NCBI GenBank assembly: GCA_028687645.1
Contig: JAQTZQ010000007.1
Span: forward strand, 1-55,077
Direction of reading: 5' to 3'
Source: Rhodocyclaceae bacterium
GTDB taxonomy: Bacteria > Pseudomonadota > Gammaproteobacteria > Burkholderiales > Rhodocyclaceae
Length of the DNA: 55,077 nucleotides
Of the stretch, positions 8,512 to 18,097 are shown one piece after another. Each line of letters begins with the position of its first letter. Positions within the stretch are counted from its first letter, which is position 1. Made by a program: the position numbers and the translations under genes. The notes below the pieces were generated by a model, which was given only the letters and a program-made list of their open reading frames with translations, did not search any database and had not been told where the DNA came from.

Positions 8512-9770
8512 AAACTCTCACCCTCATCGTTCTTGCCAGCATCGTCGGCACCAGCTTTGCCGCCGAAGTGATGCCCGAATTTACGTCCGAACCCACGCCC
8601 AACCTGCCGCCCGCCGAGATCGTATTACGCGTGCTGCGCGCCAATCCAGCAGTGCAAGCCGCCGGCAGCCAGTTACAGGCTGAAGAAGCCAATCGTCGCC
8701 GCCTCGAAGCCGGGCTCTACGAATGGAACGTTCGCCTCGGTGGCCAGCAGCGCAAAACCAACCCGGCAAGCAGCCCAAATGAAAGTTTCAGCGAATGGAA
8801 CGCCGCGCTCGAACGCCCGCTGCGCCTGCCCGGCAAAGCTTCAGTCGATGCCGAACTGGGTGCTGCCGGGGTCAATCTGGCAACCACCGCACAGGGTGAT
8901 GCGCTGCATGAAACCAGTCGCAACCTGCTCAAATCGTGGTTCGTCTGGCTGCGGGAAAATGCCGCCGCCAAACAGTGGGCCGAACAAGTCGCCCTGCTGG
9001 GGCAGCAAACGCGAGCCGTGCAGCGCCGCCAGCAATTGGGCGACGCCGCAAAACTGGAAGCCATCCAGGGTGAAGCCGCCTTGGCGCAGGCCCAAGCCCA
9101 GCACAGCCAGGCCCAGTTGCGCGAGCGCACCGCCAGCGAAGATTTGCGCCGGCGCTTTCCTGGCTTACCGCTCGAAGCACCCGCCCGGATTGCCGAGCCA
9201 AGCGTGATCGAGGGCGACGAAGCGACATGGCTGGCAGAAATTCTTGAACACAGTCATGAACTCGGTATCGCACGTGGTGAAACACAAAAGGCGCAAATGC
9301 TGGCCGACCGTTCGCGTCGCGATCGTCTGCCCGACCCGACGCTTGGCGTCCATGTTTCCAGCGAGCGCGGTGGCGAGGAGCACGTCATGGGCGCTTATAT
9401 CAGCATCCCGCTACCCGGCGGCGCTCGCCGTTCAGGAGCAGATGCGGCATTTGCCCAAGCTAACGCCGCCAGTTTCCGCGAAGCCGACAGCGTCCAAAAT
9501 GTTACTGCCGCAGCGGGCGCGCTGTATCACTCGGCCAAGGCCGCGCGCGCCAGTTGGCAAGCGAGCCAGGGTGCGGCAGAAAAGCTGACGCGGGCCGCCG
9601 AAATGACGGCGCGCGCCTATCAGTTGGGCGAAGGAAGCCTCAGCGATCTGCTAAGCAATCGTCGTCTGGCCAATGAAGCGCAATTGGCTGCGCGTCTGGC
9701 ACAACTTGATGCGCTGGAATTACGCTATCGCCTGCTGCTCGATACGCATCGCTTATGGGATGTCGATTAA
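8508..9770 (+). CDS. TolC-family outer-membrane efflux channel (CusC/CzcC-like)
   Basis: About 420 residues from a GTG at 8508 (reads MKTLTLIVLASIVGTSFAAEV, a clear signal peptide). The frame extends upstream to 8475 but without a signal sequence. The body has two repeats of long amphipathic helices rich in Ala/Gln/Arg (about 50-210 and 240-415) typical of outer-membrane efflux proteins, with the RLPGKASVDAELG and SIPLPGGARRSG stretches of this family. It completes the tripartite pump with the adaptor and RND genes. There is no N-terminal lipobox, unlike E. coli CusC. Last gene of the operon; the 135 bases after it hold no obvious strong terminator. Confidence 0.82.
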   Translation: MKTLTLIVLASIVGTSFAAEVMPEFTSEPTPNLPPAEIVLRVLRANPAVQAAGSQLQAEEANRRRLEAGLYEWNVRLGGQQRKTNPASSPNESFSEWNAALERPLRLPGKASVDAELGAAGVNLATTAQGDALHETSRNLLKSWFVWLRENAAAKQWAEQVALLGQQTRAVQRRQQLGDAAKLEAIQGEAALAQAQAQHSQAQLRERTASEDLRRRFPGLPLEAPARIAEPSVIEGDEATWLAEILEHSHELGIARGETQKAQMLADRSRRDRLPDPTLGVHVSSERGGEEHVMGAYISIPLPGGARRSGADAAFAQANAASFREADSVQNVTAAAGALYHSAKAARASWQASQGAAEKLTRAAEMTARAYQLGEGSLSDLLSNRRLANEAQLAARLAQLDALELRYRLLLDTHRLWDVD

Positions 9771-9905
9771 GCAGCGGATAAGAAGCTGGCTTCCGGATTG
9801 AATAAGTTTGGCCGTTTGCCCCGAGAATAGAGCGCCCTTTTTTCATGGCCGGGTGTAGAGAATGGTAAATTTGCAGGTTCACAAAAATACATCTGGGAGA
9901 TTGCA

Positions 9906-10670
9906 GTGAAAATTGAAAATAACGCATTCGTCGTGACTGGTGGTGCTTCCGGCCTGGGGGCGGCAACTGCCCGCATGATTATTGCCGCCGGGGGCAAGGT
10001 GGTATTGGCTGATGTTAATCAGGAAGCCGGTGCCGCCATGGAGACCGAGTTGGGCGCCAACGCCCGTTTCGTCAAAACCGATGTCAGCAACGATGAAAGT
10101 GCGCGTCAGGCTTTTGCCGTGGCAAGCGGCATGGGTGTGCTGCGCGGACTGGTCAATTGTGCCGGTGTGGCGCCCGCCGAAAAGGTGGTTGGCCGCGACG
10201 GGGCACACAAGCTGGAATCTTTTGCCCGCACCATTAGTATCAACCTGATGGGTAGTTTCAACATGATCCGTCTGGCAGCAGAAATTATGAGCGCCAGCGA
10301 ACCGGATGCGACGGGTGAGCGCGGGGTGATCGTCAGTACCTCCTCGGTCGCGGCGTTTGACGGCCAGCTTGGTCAAGCGGCTTATGCGGCTTCCAAAGGT
10401 GGCGTTGTCGCCATGACTTTGCCGATTGCGCGTGAGCTGGCACGTTCGGGAATCCGCGTCATGACCATCGCCCCAGGCATTATGGAAACCCCGATGTTGA
10501 TGGGCATGCCAGCAGAAGTTCAGGAGGCACTTGGCAAGATGGTGCCGTTCCCGTCACGCATGGGCAAAGCGGCAGAATACGCAGCCTTGGTTGAGCATAT
10601 TTTTGCCAACCAGTATTTGAATGGCGAGGTGATTCGTCTCGACGGTTCGATCCGCATGGCGGCCAAGTAA
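9906..10670 (+). CDS. Short-chain dehydrogenase, 3-hydroxyacyl-CoA dehydrogenase type II-like
   Basis: 254 residues, classical SDR: TGGASGLG NAD-binding motif (12-19), aspartate after beta-2 (LADVN) favouring NAD, NCAGVAP (NNAG variant), catalytic Ser (STSSVA), and YAASK with catalytic Tyr and Lys. The long loop between beta-4 and the active site and the C-terminal YLNGEVIRLDGSIRMA resemble HSD17B10-type 3-hydroxyacyl-CoA / 2-methyl-3-hydroxybutyryl-CoA dehydrogenases. GGGAG lies about 10 bases upstream of the ATG. It is 20 bases upstream of an enoyl-CoA hydratase gene, which supports a role in beta-oxidation or branched-chain acyl-CoA breakdown. Exact substrate not determined. Confidence 0.82.
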   Translation: MKIENNAFVVTGGASGLGAATARMIIAAGGKVVLADVNQEAGAAMETELGANARFVKTDVSNDESARQAFAVASGMGVLRGLVNCAGVAPAEKVVGRDGAHKLESFARTISINLMGSFNMIRLAAEIMSASEPDATGERGVIVSTSSVAAFDGQLGQAAYAASKGGVVAMTLPIARELARSGIRVMTIAPGIMETPMLMGMPAEVQEALGKMVPFPSRMGKAAEYAALVEHIFANQYLNGEVIRLDGSIRMAAK

Positions 10671-10690
10671 GCGCAAAAAGGAGATAAATC

Positions 10691-11470
10691 ATGCGTGATT
10701 TTGAATGTATTCTGGTTGAAACCCGCGACCGGGTGGGCATCATTACCCTCAATCGTCCCAAGCAACTTAATGCCCTCAATGATCAGTTGATGGATGAGTT
10801 GACTGAGGCGCTGGACGCTTTTGAGCGTGATGAAGCCATCGGCTGTATGGTGATTACCGGTTCGGAGAAGGCTTTTGCAGCCGGCGCCGACATTGCCATG
10901 ATGGCCAAATTTAGCCACATGGATGCTTATCTCGGTGATTACATCTCGCGTAACTGGGAGCGCGTAAAAACCTGCCGCAAGCCGGTGATCGCAGCGGTGG
11001 CGGGTTTTGCGCTGGGCGGTGGCTGCGAGTTGGCGATGCAGTGCGACATGATTTTTGCTGCCGACAGCGCCAAATTTGGCCAGCCGGAAATCAAGCTCGG
11101 GGTCATCCCCGGGGCTGGCGGCACACAGCGTTTGCCGCGCGCCATCGGCAAGGCCAAGGCGATGGATCTGTGCCTGACGGCACGCATGATGGATGCCACC
11201 GAGGCCGAGCAGGCCGGTTTGGTGGCGCGCGTTATTCCTGCCGCCCAGTTGATGGCCGAGACGCTGGAGGCGGCGGCCAGAATTGCCAGCTTCTCGTTGC
11301 CGGTGGTGATGATGACTAAGGAGTGCATCAACCGCGCTGGCGAAGGTACGTTGAATGAAGGCATGTTGTTCGAGCGTCGTTCCTTCCATGCGGCTTTTGG
11401 CCTGGAGGATCAAAAGGAAGGGATGGCCGCCTTCCTCGAAAAGCGTCCAGCGGTTTTCAAAAACCGTTAA
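10691..11470 (+). CDS. Enoyl-CoA hydratase (crotonase family)
   Basis: 259 residues, the normal crotonase length. The oxyanion-hole segment [11 protein letters not shown] (about 63-73) and the second segment [14 protein letters not shown] are present. The two catalytic Glu positions of hydratases fall in GGGCELAMQ and in [15 protein letters not shown]. It should hydrate 2-enoyl-CoA to 3-hydroxyacyl-CoA, the substrate type of the dehydrogenase encoded just upstream, so both probably act in one beta-oxidation step pair. AAGGAG about 8 bases before the ATG is a strong ribosome-binding site. A 32-base perfect palindrome follows at 11491. Confidence 0.88.
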   Translation: MRDFECILVETRDRVGIITLNRPKQLNALNDQLMDELTEALDAFERDEAIGCMVITGSEKAFAAGADIAMMAKFSHMDAYLGDYISRNWERVKTCRKPVIAAVAGFALGGGCELAMQCDMIFAADSAKFGQPEIKLGVIPGAGGTQRLPRAIGKAKAMDLCLTARMMDATEAEQAGLVARVIPAAQLMAETLEAAARIASFSLPVVMMTKECINRAGEGTLNEGMLFERRSFHAAFGLEDQKEGMAAFLEKRPAVFKNR

Positions 11471-11490
11471 TTGATTGCCTGTGGCGCCGG

Positions 11491-11522
11491 GGCGGTAATT
11501 TTGCAAATGCAAAATTACCGCC
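11491..11522. terminator. Perfect palindrome after enoyl-CoA hydratase gene, terminator-like
   Basis: Arms GGCGGTAATTTTGCA and its exact complement are separated by two bases. It starts 20 bases after the hydratase stop. No long T-run follows, so intrinsic termination is not certain; a protein-binding palindrome is the alternative. A copy of the dispersed GGCGGTTGACCGTAAC motif abuts it. Confidence 0.5.
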
Positions 11523-11545
11523 ATTTTGGCGGTTGACCGTAACAA
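11519..11545 (+). repeat. Dispersed intergenic motif, copy A
   Basis: CGCCATTTTGGCGGTTGACC followed by GTAACAA. Best copy of a short motif found at five intergenic sites in this window; its first half can fold as CCGCCA-TTT-TGGCGG. It lies downstream of the enoyl-CoA hydratase gene in the direction of its transcription. Confidence 0.5.
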
Positions 11546-11633
11546 TCTGGGTCAAAATGAGCACTGAAGTTGATTGGACGGGTCTACAATCAAAATCAAT
11601 CTGTGCCTAATTGCCAAAGGACGCCAAGGCGCC

Positions 11634-14425
11634 ATGCCGTTTTCAGCCAACGAAAAATCAGTGCCGAGGATTCATCTGATCGGCACCTTGACACTGGTTT
11701 TGCTCTTGACCTTGGGGCTGGCGGCTTTTTTTACCTGGCAAAATCTGGCCGAGCGGCGCGAATCCTTTGAGCGTATCGAAAAAGGGGTGACTGAACAGGT
11801 CAAGGCGCGAGTCAGCGCCGAAATGGATCGCTCACTCGACTACATTGACTTTACCCGCTCGCGCAGTGAGTTGATGTTGCGTCAAAGTCTGACCCAACAA
11901 GTTGATATCGCGCATCAGATTGCCCAGTCGATTTACGACAAGGAATCCAGCCAGCGCCCAGCCGCCGAGGTCAAGCGCCTGATTGTCGAAGCCTTGCGTG
12001 AAGTGCGCTTTTACGAGGGCCGGGGCTACTACTTTATTGACGACATGAACGGCCAGTTCATCCTGCTGCCCACCGCGCCGCAGTTGGAGGGCAAGACCAT
12101 GCTGGACAACAAGGATGACACCGGCCATTTCATCATGCGCGGCTTGATTGATGCGGCGGGCAAAGCGGATGGCGAGGGCTTCTCGCGTTATCGCTGGTAC
12201 ACGCCGGATGACCCGAAAAAAATGGCAGACAAGCTCGCCTACGTCCGTCGCTTTGTCCCCTATGACTGGTTAATTGGTACCGGCGACTACACCTACAAAT
12301 GGGATCAGTTACAGCAGCAGGAGGCCATGGTACGGCTACGCTCGGTGCGTTTTGGCGCGACCGGTTATATCGCCTTGCTGGATCGTGATGGCCGCGCCCT
12401 GATCTCGCCGGTGAACAAGGCCGTTGAAGGCAAATTGGCCAGCGAGATGCCGCCCGTTGAGCGTGCCGCATTGGAAGAGATGACGAGCAGCGCCAAGCGC
12501 GGGGGCGGCTTCATCAATTATCAATGGCCGAACCCGGCAACTGGCCAGTTGGAGACCAAAACTGCCCTGGTGCGGATGGTCGAGCCCTGGGGCTGGATCG
12601 TCATTGCTACCATGTTCAATTCCGAGCTGCAGAGCGCGCTCGATGCTGAAATCAAGATTTACGAACAAGGTGCCGATCAGCGCTCGCTGAACACGATATT
12701 GGTGATATTGGGCGCGCTGGCCATCGCCTTGCTGGGGTCGCTGTTGTTTTCGCACTGGTCAAAGCGGCTGTTTCAAAACTACCACGAGCAGAATCTCGCC
12801 CAGCAGGCAGCCTTGCTGGCCAGCGAACAAAAGCTGGCGGCTATTCTTGATAGTGTCGAGGCTTTTATCTACATCAAGGGTACTGATTACCGCTATCTCT
12901 ATGCCAATCAGCAGGTGCAGACCTTATTTGGCAAGCCGATGCACGACATTGTTGGCCATGGTGATGAGGTTTTTTCGATCAGCCAACCTCGGAGAACATT
13001 CGAAAAAATGATCGTCGTGTGCTTGAGCAGGGCGAGCGGGTGGCGGAGGAAGAAGTCAATACCAGCCTGGACGGCCAGGTCACCAGCGCCTACGTTTCGG
13101 TCAAACTGCCGCTGCGTGATACCGCCGGAAATATTTACGCGCTGTGCGGCATTTCAACCGACATCACCGCCCGTAAGCAAAATGAGGCCGAGTTAGCGAA
13201 GTATCGCGAGCATCTGGAAACCCTGGTGACTTCGCGCACTGCCGAGCTGGCTGAGGCCAAGGAGGATGCCGAAGCTGCCAGCCGGGCCAAGAGCACCTTC
13301 CTGGCAAACATGAGCCACGAAATTCGCACGCCGATGAATGCTGTTCTCGGCCTGGCGCATTTGCTGCTCAAGGATGCCAGGGAGCCCAAGGCGCAGGAGC
13401 AACTCGGAAAATTGCTCGATTCTGGCAAGCATTTGCTCAATATCATCAACAATATTCTCGATATCTCAAAAATTGAGGCGGGCAAACTGACGCTTGAGGC
13501 GGTTGAGTTCTCCCCGGCCCAGATCGTTGACCGTGCTTTCAGCATGCTGAGCGAACGCGCTGCAAGCAAAGGTCTGCAACTGGTTAAAGAGATTGATCCC
13601 GCTTTGCCCGGCTGGCTGTCAGGCGATGCGCTGCGCCTGGAACAGAGTCTGTTGAATTACATCGGCAACGCCATCAAGTTTTCAGAGCACGGACGCATCA
13701 CCGTTCGCGCCTCAGCCAGCGAGGACGACGGCCAGACGGTGCTCTTGCGTTTTGAAGTGGCGGATCAGGGGATCGGTATCGCGCCCGAGGAATGTGCCAA
13801 ACTGTTCCATGCCTTTAGTCAGGCCGACGACAGCACCACGCGGCGCTTTGGTGGCAGCGGGCTGGGGCTGGTCATCAGCCGCCAACTGGCGCAACTGATG
13901 GGTGGTGCTGTGGGGGTGCACAGCGAACCGGGCGTCGGTAGCACCTTCTGGTTTACCGTCCGTTTGCCCAAAGTCACCAAGCCGGTTTTGAGTCAGGCAC
14001 GGCCCGAGGGCGCCCAAAGCATGCCGGAAGATGTGATCGCCCAACGCTTTGGCGGTAGCCGCGTGCTGTTGGTTGAAGATGACCCGATTAGCCGCGAAGT
14101 CGCGGAGGAATTGCTCAGTCTGGCCGGATTGTCGGTCGATACCGCCGCAGATGGCCAAGCGGCGGTGGCTCTGGTGCGCGACAACGATTACGCGCTGGTG
14201 CTGATGGATATGCAGATGCCAGTGATGGGCGGCCTCGACGCCACCCGGGCCATTCGTCGGTTACCCGGCAAATTTGCGCTGCCGATTCTGGCGATGACGG
14301 CCAATGCCTTTGAAGAAGATCGCAATGCCTGCCTCGCCGCAGGCATGAACGACCATATCGGCAAGCCAGTCGACCCGGACGTACTTTTTGCAACCTTGTT
14401 CAAGTGGCTGGAACGGGGCGCCTGA
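11634..14425 (+). CDS. Hybrid sensor histidine kinase (Cache-PAS-HisKA-HATPase-receiver), frameshifted
   Basis: Two overlapping frames encode one protein of about 930 residues. Frame 1 starts at ATG 11634 ([10 protein letters not shown]; a TTG at 11574 is an alternative) and encodes TM1, a periplasmic double-Cache domain ([32 protein letters not shown]), TM2 (about 355-375) and the start of a PAS domain. After the T-run at 12970-12975 the reading moves to another frame, which supplies the rest of PAS, HisKA ([17 protein letters not shown]), HATPase_c ([19 protein letters not shown]) and a receiver domain ([18 protein letters not shown]). One more T in the run would restore a continuous frame. 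No HPt domain or cognate regulator is adjacent. Function in vivo depends on whether the shift is real. Confidence 0.8.
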
Positions 14426-14453
14426 TTCAACGCATCAAGCGCACCGGGCGTTT

Positions 14454-14711
14454 TCAGCCCTTTTCTGGCAGCACGATATTGACTTCCAGCACCTCGTAAT
14501 TGCCCTGCTTTTCCAGCGAAACGCGGATGTCGTCGGTGTTGACCTTGACGTACTTGGAGATCACGGCGATCAATTCGCGCTGCAAATCAGGCAGGAAATT
14601 GGCGCTACTGCCGCCGCCATCGCGTTCGTGGGCGATGATCAGTTGCAGGCGTTCCTTGGCCACTTGGGCCGTTTTGGGCTGGTTGCCGAACAGTTTTTGA
14701 AGCCAGGACAT
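14454..14711 (-). CDS. minE: Cell division topological specificity factor MinE
   Basis: 85 residues from the ATG at 14711 ([23 protein letters not shown]); the frame is open further upstream but only inside minD. It contains the amphipathic membrane-targeting N-terminus, the MinD-activating stretch [15 protein letters not shown] and the C-terminal dimerisation domain ([21 protein letters not shown]). It stimulates MinD ATPase and drives MinCD oscillation so that the Z-ring forms at mid-cell. It begins one base after the minD stop codon and is last in minC-minD-minE. Confidence 0.97.
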   Translation of the reverse strand: MSWLQKLFGNQPKTAQVAKERLQLIIAHERDGGGSSANFLPDLQRELIAVISKYVKVNTDDIRVSLEKQGNYEVLEVNIVLPEKG

Positions 14712-14712
14712 C

Positions 14713-15528
14713 TTATTTGCCTCCAAACAGACGCTTGAGCAGGCCGGGTTTGACGTAATCGACAAAACGTAGCGGCTTATCTTCACCGAGGAAGCGACCA
14801 ACGACATCCTGATAAGCCAGCGAGGCGTCGGATTCCTTTTGATGAATCACCGGCGCGCCCTGATTGGAGGCTTGCAACACATCTTCTGATTCCGGAATGA
14901 CGCCGATGATTGGCACTCGCAGGATTTCCTGAATGTCCTTGTAGGAGAGCATTTCGCCGGCTTCGACGCGGGTCGGGTTGTAGCGCGTGATGAGCAGGTG
15001 TTCCTTGACCGGGTCGCGGCCTTCTATGGCGCGCCGTGACTTGGCTTGCAGAATGCCGAGAATGCGGTCGGAGTCGCGCACCGAAGAGACTTCCGGATTG
15101 GTGACGACCACGGCCTCGTCGGCAAAGGTCAGGGCCATGACGGCACCCGATTCGATACCGGCGGGCGAGTCGCAAATGATGTATTCAAAGCCCTGATGCT
15201 CCAGCTCCTTGATGACCTTTTCAACGCCTTCTTCCGACAGCGCATCCTTGTCGCGCGTTTGCGAAGCGGGCAGCACGTAGAGGTTGTCGCAGTGCTTGTC
15301 CTTGATCAGCGCCTGGGTTAGCGTCGCTTCGCCGTTGATGACGTTGATCAGGTCATACACAACGCGGCGCTCGCAGCCCATGATCAGGTCGAGGTTGCGC
15401 AGGCCGACGTCGAAGTCGATGACCGCCGTTTTGAAGCCGCGCATGGCAAGGCCGGTGGAAAAACTGGCGCTGGTGGTGGTTTTGCCGACGCCACCTTTGC
15501 CGGAAGTTACGACGATGATTCTGGTCAC
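14713..15528 (-). CDS. minD: Septum site-determining ATPase MinD
   Basis: 271 residues, the usual length. Deviant Walker [13 protein letters not shown] (10-21), switch regions including [14 protein letters not shown] and [11 protein letters not shown], and a C-terminal amphipathic membrane-targeting helix ([11 protein letters not shown]). It binds membrane in the ATP form, recruits MinC and is released by MinE. It lies 45 bases downstream of minC and one base upstream of minE. Nothing unusual. Confidence 0.97.
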   Translation of the reverse strand: MTRIIVVTSGKGGVGKTTTSASFSTGLAMRGFKTAVIDFDVGLRNLDLIMGCERRVVYDLINVINGEATLTQALIKDKHCDNLYVLPASQTRDKDALSEEGVEKVIKELEHQGFEYIICDSPAGIESGAVMALTFADEAVVVTNPEVSSVRDSDRILGILQAKSRRAIEGRDPVKEHLLITRYNPTRVEAGEMLSYKDIQEILRVPIIGVIPESEDVLQASNQGAPVIHQKESDASLAYQDVVGRFLGEDKPLRFVDYVKPGLLKRLFGGK

Positions 15529-15573
15529 GATGAGTTCTCTTTGGGTAAGTTAGGGGAAAGGGGTTTGCAAGGC

Positions 15574-16332
15574 TTATCTGAGCGCCAGTGGGGCGACGTT
15601 CAGGCGGAGTTCGCTGCCTTCTTCGACAAGACTGACGGTCGCCGGCTGGCGAACCAGTTCTGCGGCGACGCCAGCCTCGAATGTGCGGTAAATACCGGCG
15701 ACGGAGACCAGTTCGGCCTCCATGCAGGTGGTGAAAATACGGGCGCTCTGGTCGCCGCTGGCGCCAGCCAAAGCGCGGCCACGCAGCGGGGCGTAAATGT
15801 GAATATGGCCATCGGCAATCACTTCAGCGCCGGCGCTGATCATCGCGGTGACAATCAAATCGCTGCCGCGCGCATAAAAGCGCTGACCGGAGCGCAAGGG
15901 TTTGTCGAGGGTCACGGTGCGCGGTGCTGGCTCAGGTGCGACCACTGCGGCTGGCTGTGGTGGCTCAACGATAGTTGGCGCGGGCTCCGGTGCTTTTGCG
16001 CGTGGCACACGGCTCATTGCATCGCTGCCGACGGGCGGTAAGCCGGCGGCAGTTGCTGCTCGGGTGAGTGCTTCAGGCAGTCCGCGCGTGGCAACAACGG
16101 TGAGGCCGGAGCTACGGAACAGCTTGCTTATCTGCGCCCAATCGACGGATTCCGGGAGATCTTCGGCGTTGCTGAAGTCGAGAACCGCCAGTTCGTCCTC
16201 GAAAAAATCAGGGCTATTGCCGGTAAGTTCGGCCAGCGCGGTGTGCAGCTTGGCAGGATCGGTGGTACGCAGTAGCGTCTGGATGATATTGAGCGAGGTG
16301 CCCTTGAACTGAATCAATGAATCTTTTGTCAT
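15574..16332 (-). CDS. minC: Septum site-determining protein MinC
   Basis: 252 residues. The N-terminal FtsZ-inhibiting domain (about 5-105; [26 protein letters not shown]) is joined by a Pro/Ala-rich linker (about 125-150) to the C-terminal beta-helix domain (about 155-245) with [15 protein letters not shown] and [10 protein letters not shown], which dimerises and binds MinD. It is the first gene of minCDE; the 64 bases upstream separate it from the ClpX-like gene on the same strand. Confidence 0.95.
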   Translation of the reverse strand: MTKDSLIQFKGTSLNIIQTLLRTTDPAKLHTALAELTGNSPDFFEDELAVLDFSNAEDLPESVDWAQISKLFRSSGLTVVATRGLPEALTRAATAAGLPPVGSDAMSRVPRAKAPEPAPTIVEPPQPAAVVAPEPAPRTVTLDKPLRSGQRFYARGSDLIVTAMISAGAEVIADGHIHIYAPLRGRALAGASGDQSARIFTTCMEAELVSVAGIYRTFEAGVAAELVRQPATVSLVEEGSELRLNVAPLALR

Positions 16333-16396
16333 GCCTGCTGCGGTGTTGCTGAAAGGGGGGCAATTATCCCACAGGCGCTTGCTAACTCGATGAATT

Positions 16397-17416
16397 TTAG
16401 CTGATTTCAGTACCGGGAGTGGGGTGGCTGATCAGTGCCGCTTCTTCAAACAGTGAAGTAATCCGCACCTCGCTGAGACCGGGGGTGTCGGGAATGGCGT
16501 AAAGCACAGCGGTCATCATTTCCTCGAAAATGCCGCGCAGGCTGCGCGCACCCGCTTTGTATTCCATCGCCAGTTCGGCGATCTGCTCGAACACGTTGCG
16601 GCTGATGCTGAGTTTGATGCCATCCTCGCGCAGGATTTCGGCAAATTGGCGGAAGATGGCGCTGCGCGGCTCGATCATGATGCGCACCAGCATCTCGCGG
16701 CTGAGGTCTTGCAGACGGGCGATGATCGGCAGGCGACCGGCGAATTCCGGGATCAGGCCAAATTCGCGCAGGTCAGTCGGCTTTACCCGGCTGTTGAGGC
16801 GCTCGATAATTTTTTCGTTTTGCTCGTCAGAGGTGCTGATGAAACCGAAGGTGTGGGTTTTTTCGAGAATCTTGTCGAGGCCGACAAAGGCACCGCCGCA
16901 GATGAAAAGCACATGCGTGGTGTCAATATGCGGCCCACTCTTGAGGCGCACCGGCGCGCCTTCCATGATCTTGAGTAGCGCATGCTGCACGCTCTCGCCG
17001 GAGGCGGCACGGGCCTGGCCGCTGATGCTGCGCAGCTTGTCGATTTCGTCGATAAAAATGATGCCCTGTTGCGCCCGCGCCATGTCACCGCCGGCGCGGT
17101 CGAGCAGGCGCTGAAGGATGGCTTCGATTTCTTCGCTAACGTATTCAGTCTGCGCCAGCGAGGTGGCATCCGCCGTAACAAAGGGCACGTCGAGAATCCG
17201 CGCCAGCGTTTCGCAGAGCAGGGTTTTGCCGGTGCCGGTCGGGCCGATCAATAAAATATTGCTTTTTGTGACGTCGACCGTAGCATTCGCCGCCCAGGCC
17301 ATTTTGCGAAAGTGGGTGTAGATGGCAACCGCCAAGGTGCGCTTGGCGTCGTTCTGGCCGATCACATGCTGGTCTAGCTGGCGGACGATTTCGCTGGGTT
17401 TGAGCGGGGAAGACAT
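16397..17416 (-). CDS. ClpX-like AAA+ ATPase lacking the zinc-binding domain
   Basis: 339 residues, about 80 shorter than housekeeping ClpX because the N-terminal Cys4 zinc-binding domain is missing: the protein begins at the helix before the AAA+ core ([20 protein letters not shown]). Walker A (GPTGTGKT), Walker B ([10 protein letters not shown]), sensor motifs and the Clp small domain ([11 protein letters not shown]) are intact, so ATP hydrolysis is likely. The substrate-handling parts differ from ClpX: pore-1 GYVG reads EYVS, the RKH loop is absent ([11 protein letters not shown]), and the ClpP-docking IGF loop reads HTFGF. Probably a specialised unfoldase or remodeller rather than ClpX itself. 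It is 36 bases downstream of the heme oxygenase gene and may share the phytochrome operon. Confidence 0.75.
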   Translation of the reverse strand: MSSPLKPSEIVRQLDQHVIGQNDAKRTLAVAIYTHFRKMAWAANATVDVTKSNILLIGPTGTGKTLLCETLARILDVPFVTADATSLAQTEYVSEEIEAILQRLLDRAGGDMARAQQGIIFIDEIDKLRSISGQARAASGESVQHALLKIMEGAPVRLKSGPHIDTTHVLFICGGAFVGLDKILEKTHTFGFISTSDEQNEKIIERLNSRVKPTDLREFGLIPEFAGRLPIIARLQDLSREMLVRIMIEPRSAIFRQFAEILREDGIKLSISRNVFEQIAELAMEYKAGARSLRGIFEEMMTAVLYAIPDTPGLSEVRITSLFEEAALISHPTPGTEIS

Positions 17417-17452
17417 ACGGGGAGCATCCTGCGGGTGGGTGATGCAGCGATG

Positions 17453-18097
17453 CTATCCCGCTTCCGGTTCAGCGCAAAGGCCGGGTTGCTCGGCGGCGCG
17501 GTCAAGGGCTTGCTGAAACTGCTTGAAGGTAGCGACGGCGCGTTGGGCGGCCAGCGCCTGTTGAGCTGGATAGGCTGCGATGGTTTCGATGAAGACACAA
17601 AACCCCTGCCAGCGGGTTTGGGTATCGACGCCATAAGCATTGAAAAAGGCACCGCCCCGGTTAGCATCAATGCCCAGATGCTGGGTGATCAAACGGGCAA
17701 TCAACCCGCCGCCCAAGGTTGAACCTTCGATGACATAAAGCACCCCGATCAGCTCGGCCAGGTTGCTAATCGGTGCCATCGCGGCGGGTGTTGGCGCTGG
17801 GTGATGGCCAAAAAATGCAAGATCGCTCACCAGCCAGTGCAGTTTACGGCGTGGGCGGTAATCAAAAACGGCTGGATAGGCGCTGAGGTATTGCTCGATG
17901 GCGGCTTCCAGCCCGGCGTAGAGCGGCAGATAAGCGGCGAGCAGTGCTTGGTAACGGAGAAGCGGGTAGCCAGGGTGGGTGATGCCGCTCAGCATCGGAT
18001 GATGGTTGAGGGCGACGTGGGCGGCGTGCGTGTGCTGGCGCAAGAACTGGCGAACCGGGCCGGCGGCTTCAGTCGGCGGCTGGACGGGTGAGCTCAT
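17453..18097 (-). CDS. bphO: Biliverdin-producing heme oxygenase (BphO-type)
   Basis: About 214 residues from the ATG at 18097 (MSSPVQPPTEAAGP); the frame is open to 18157 but only within the upstream gene. The heme-oxygenase fold is shown by LRQHTHAAHVALNHHPML (proximal His) and GVLYVIEGSTLGGGLIARL (distal helix, glycine-rich). It opens heme to biliverdin, the bilin of bacterial phytochromes. Its ATG overlaps the TGA of the phytochrome photosensory gene (ATGA, 18094-18097), so chromophore supply and apoprotein are translated together. Confidence 0.88.
   Translation of the reverse strand: MSSPVQPPTEAAGPVRQFLRQHTHAAHVALNHHPMLSGITHPGYPLLRYQALLAAYLPLYAGLEAAIEQYLSAYPAVFDYRPRRKLHWLVSDLAFFGHHPAPTPAAMAPISNLAELIGVLYVIEGSTLGGGLIARLITQHLGIDANRGGAFFNAYGVDTQTRWQGFCVFIETIAAYPAQQALAAQRAVATFKQFQQALDRAAEQPGLCAEPEAG

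Noticed and set aside
14445-14464. Short GGGC/GCCC stem plus TTTT between the hybrid kinase and minE
   Set aside because: Only four base pairs and partly inside minE; too weak to call a terminator.
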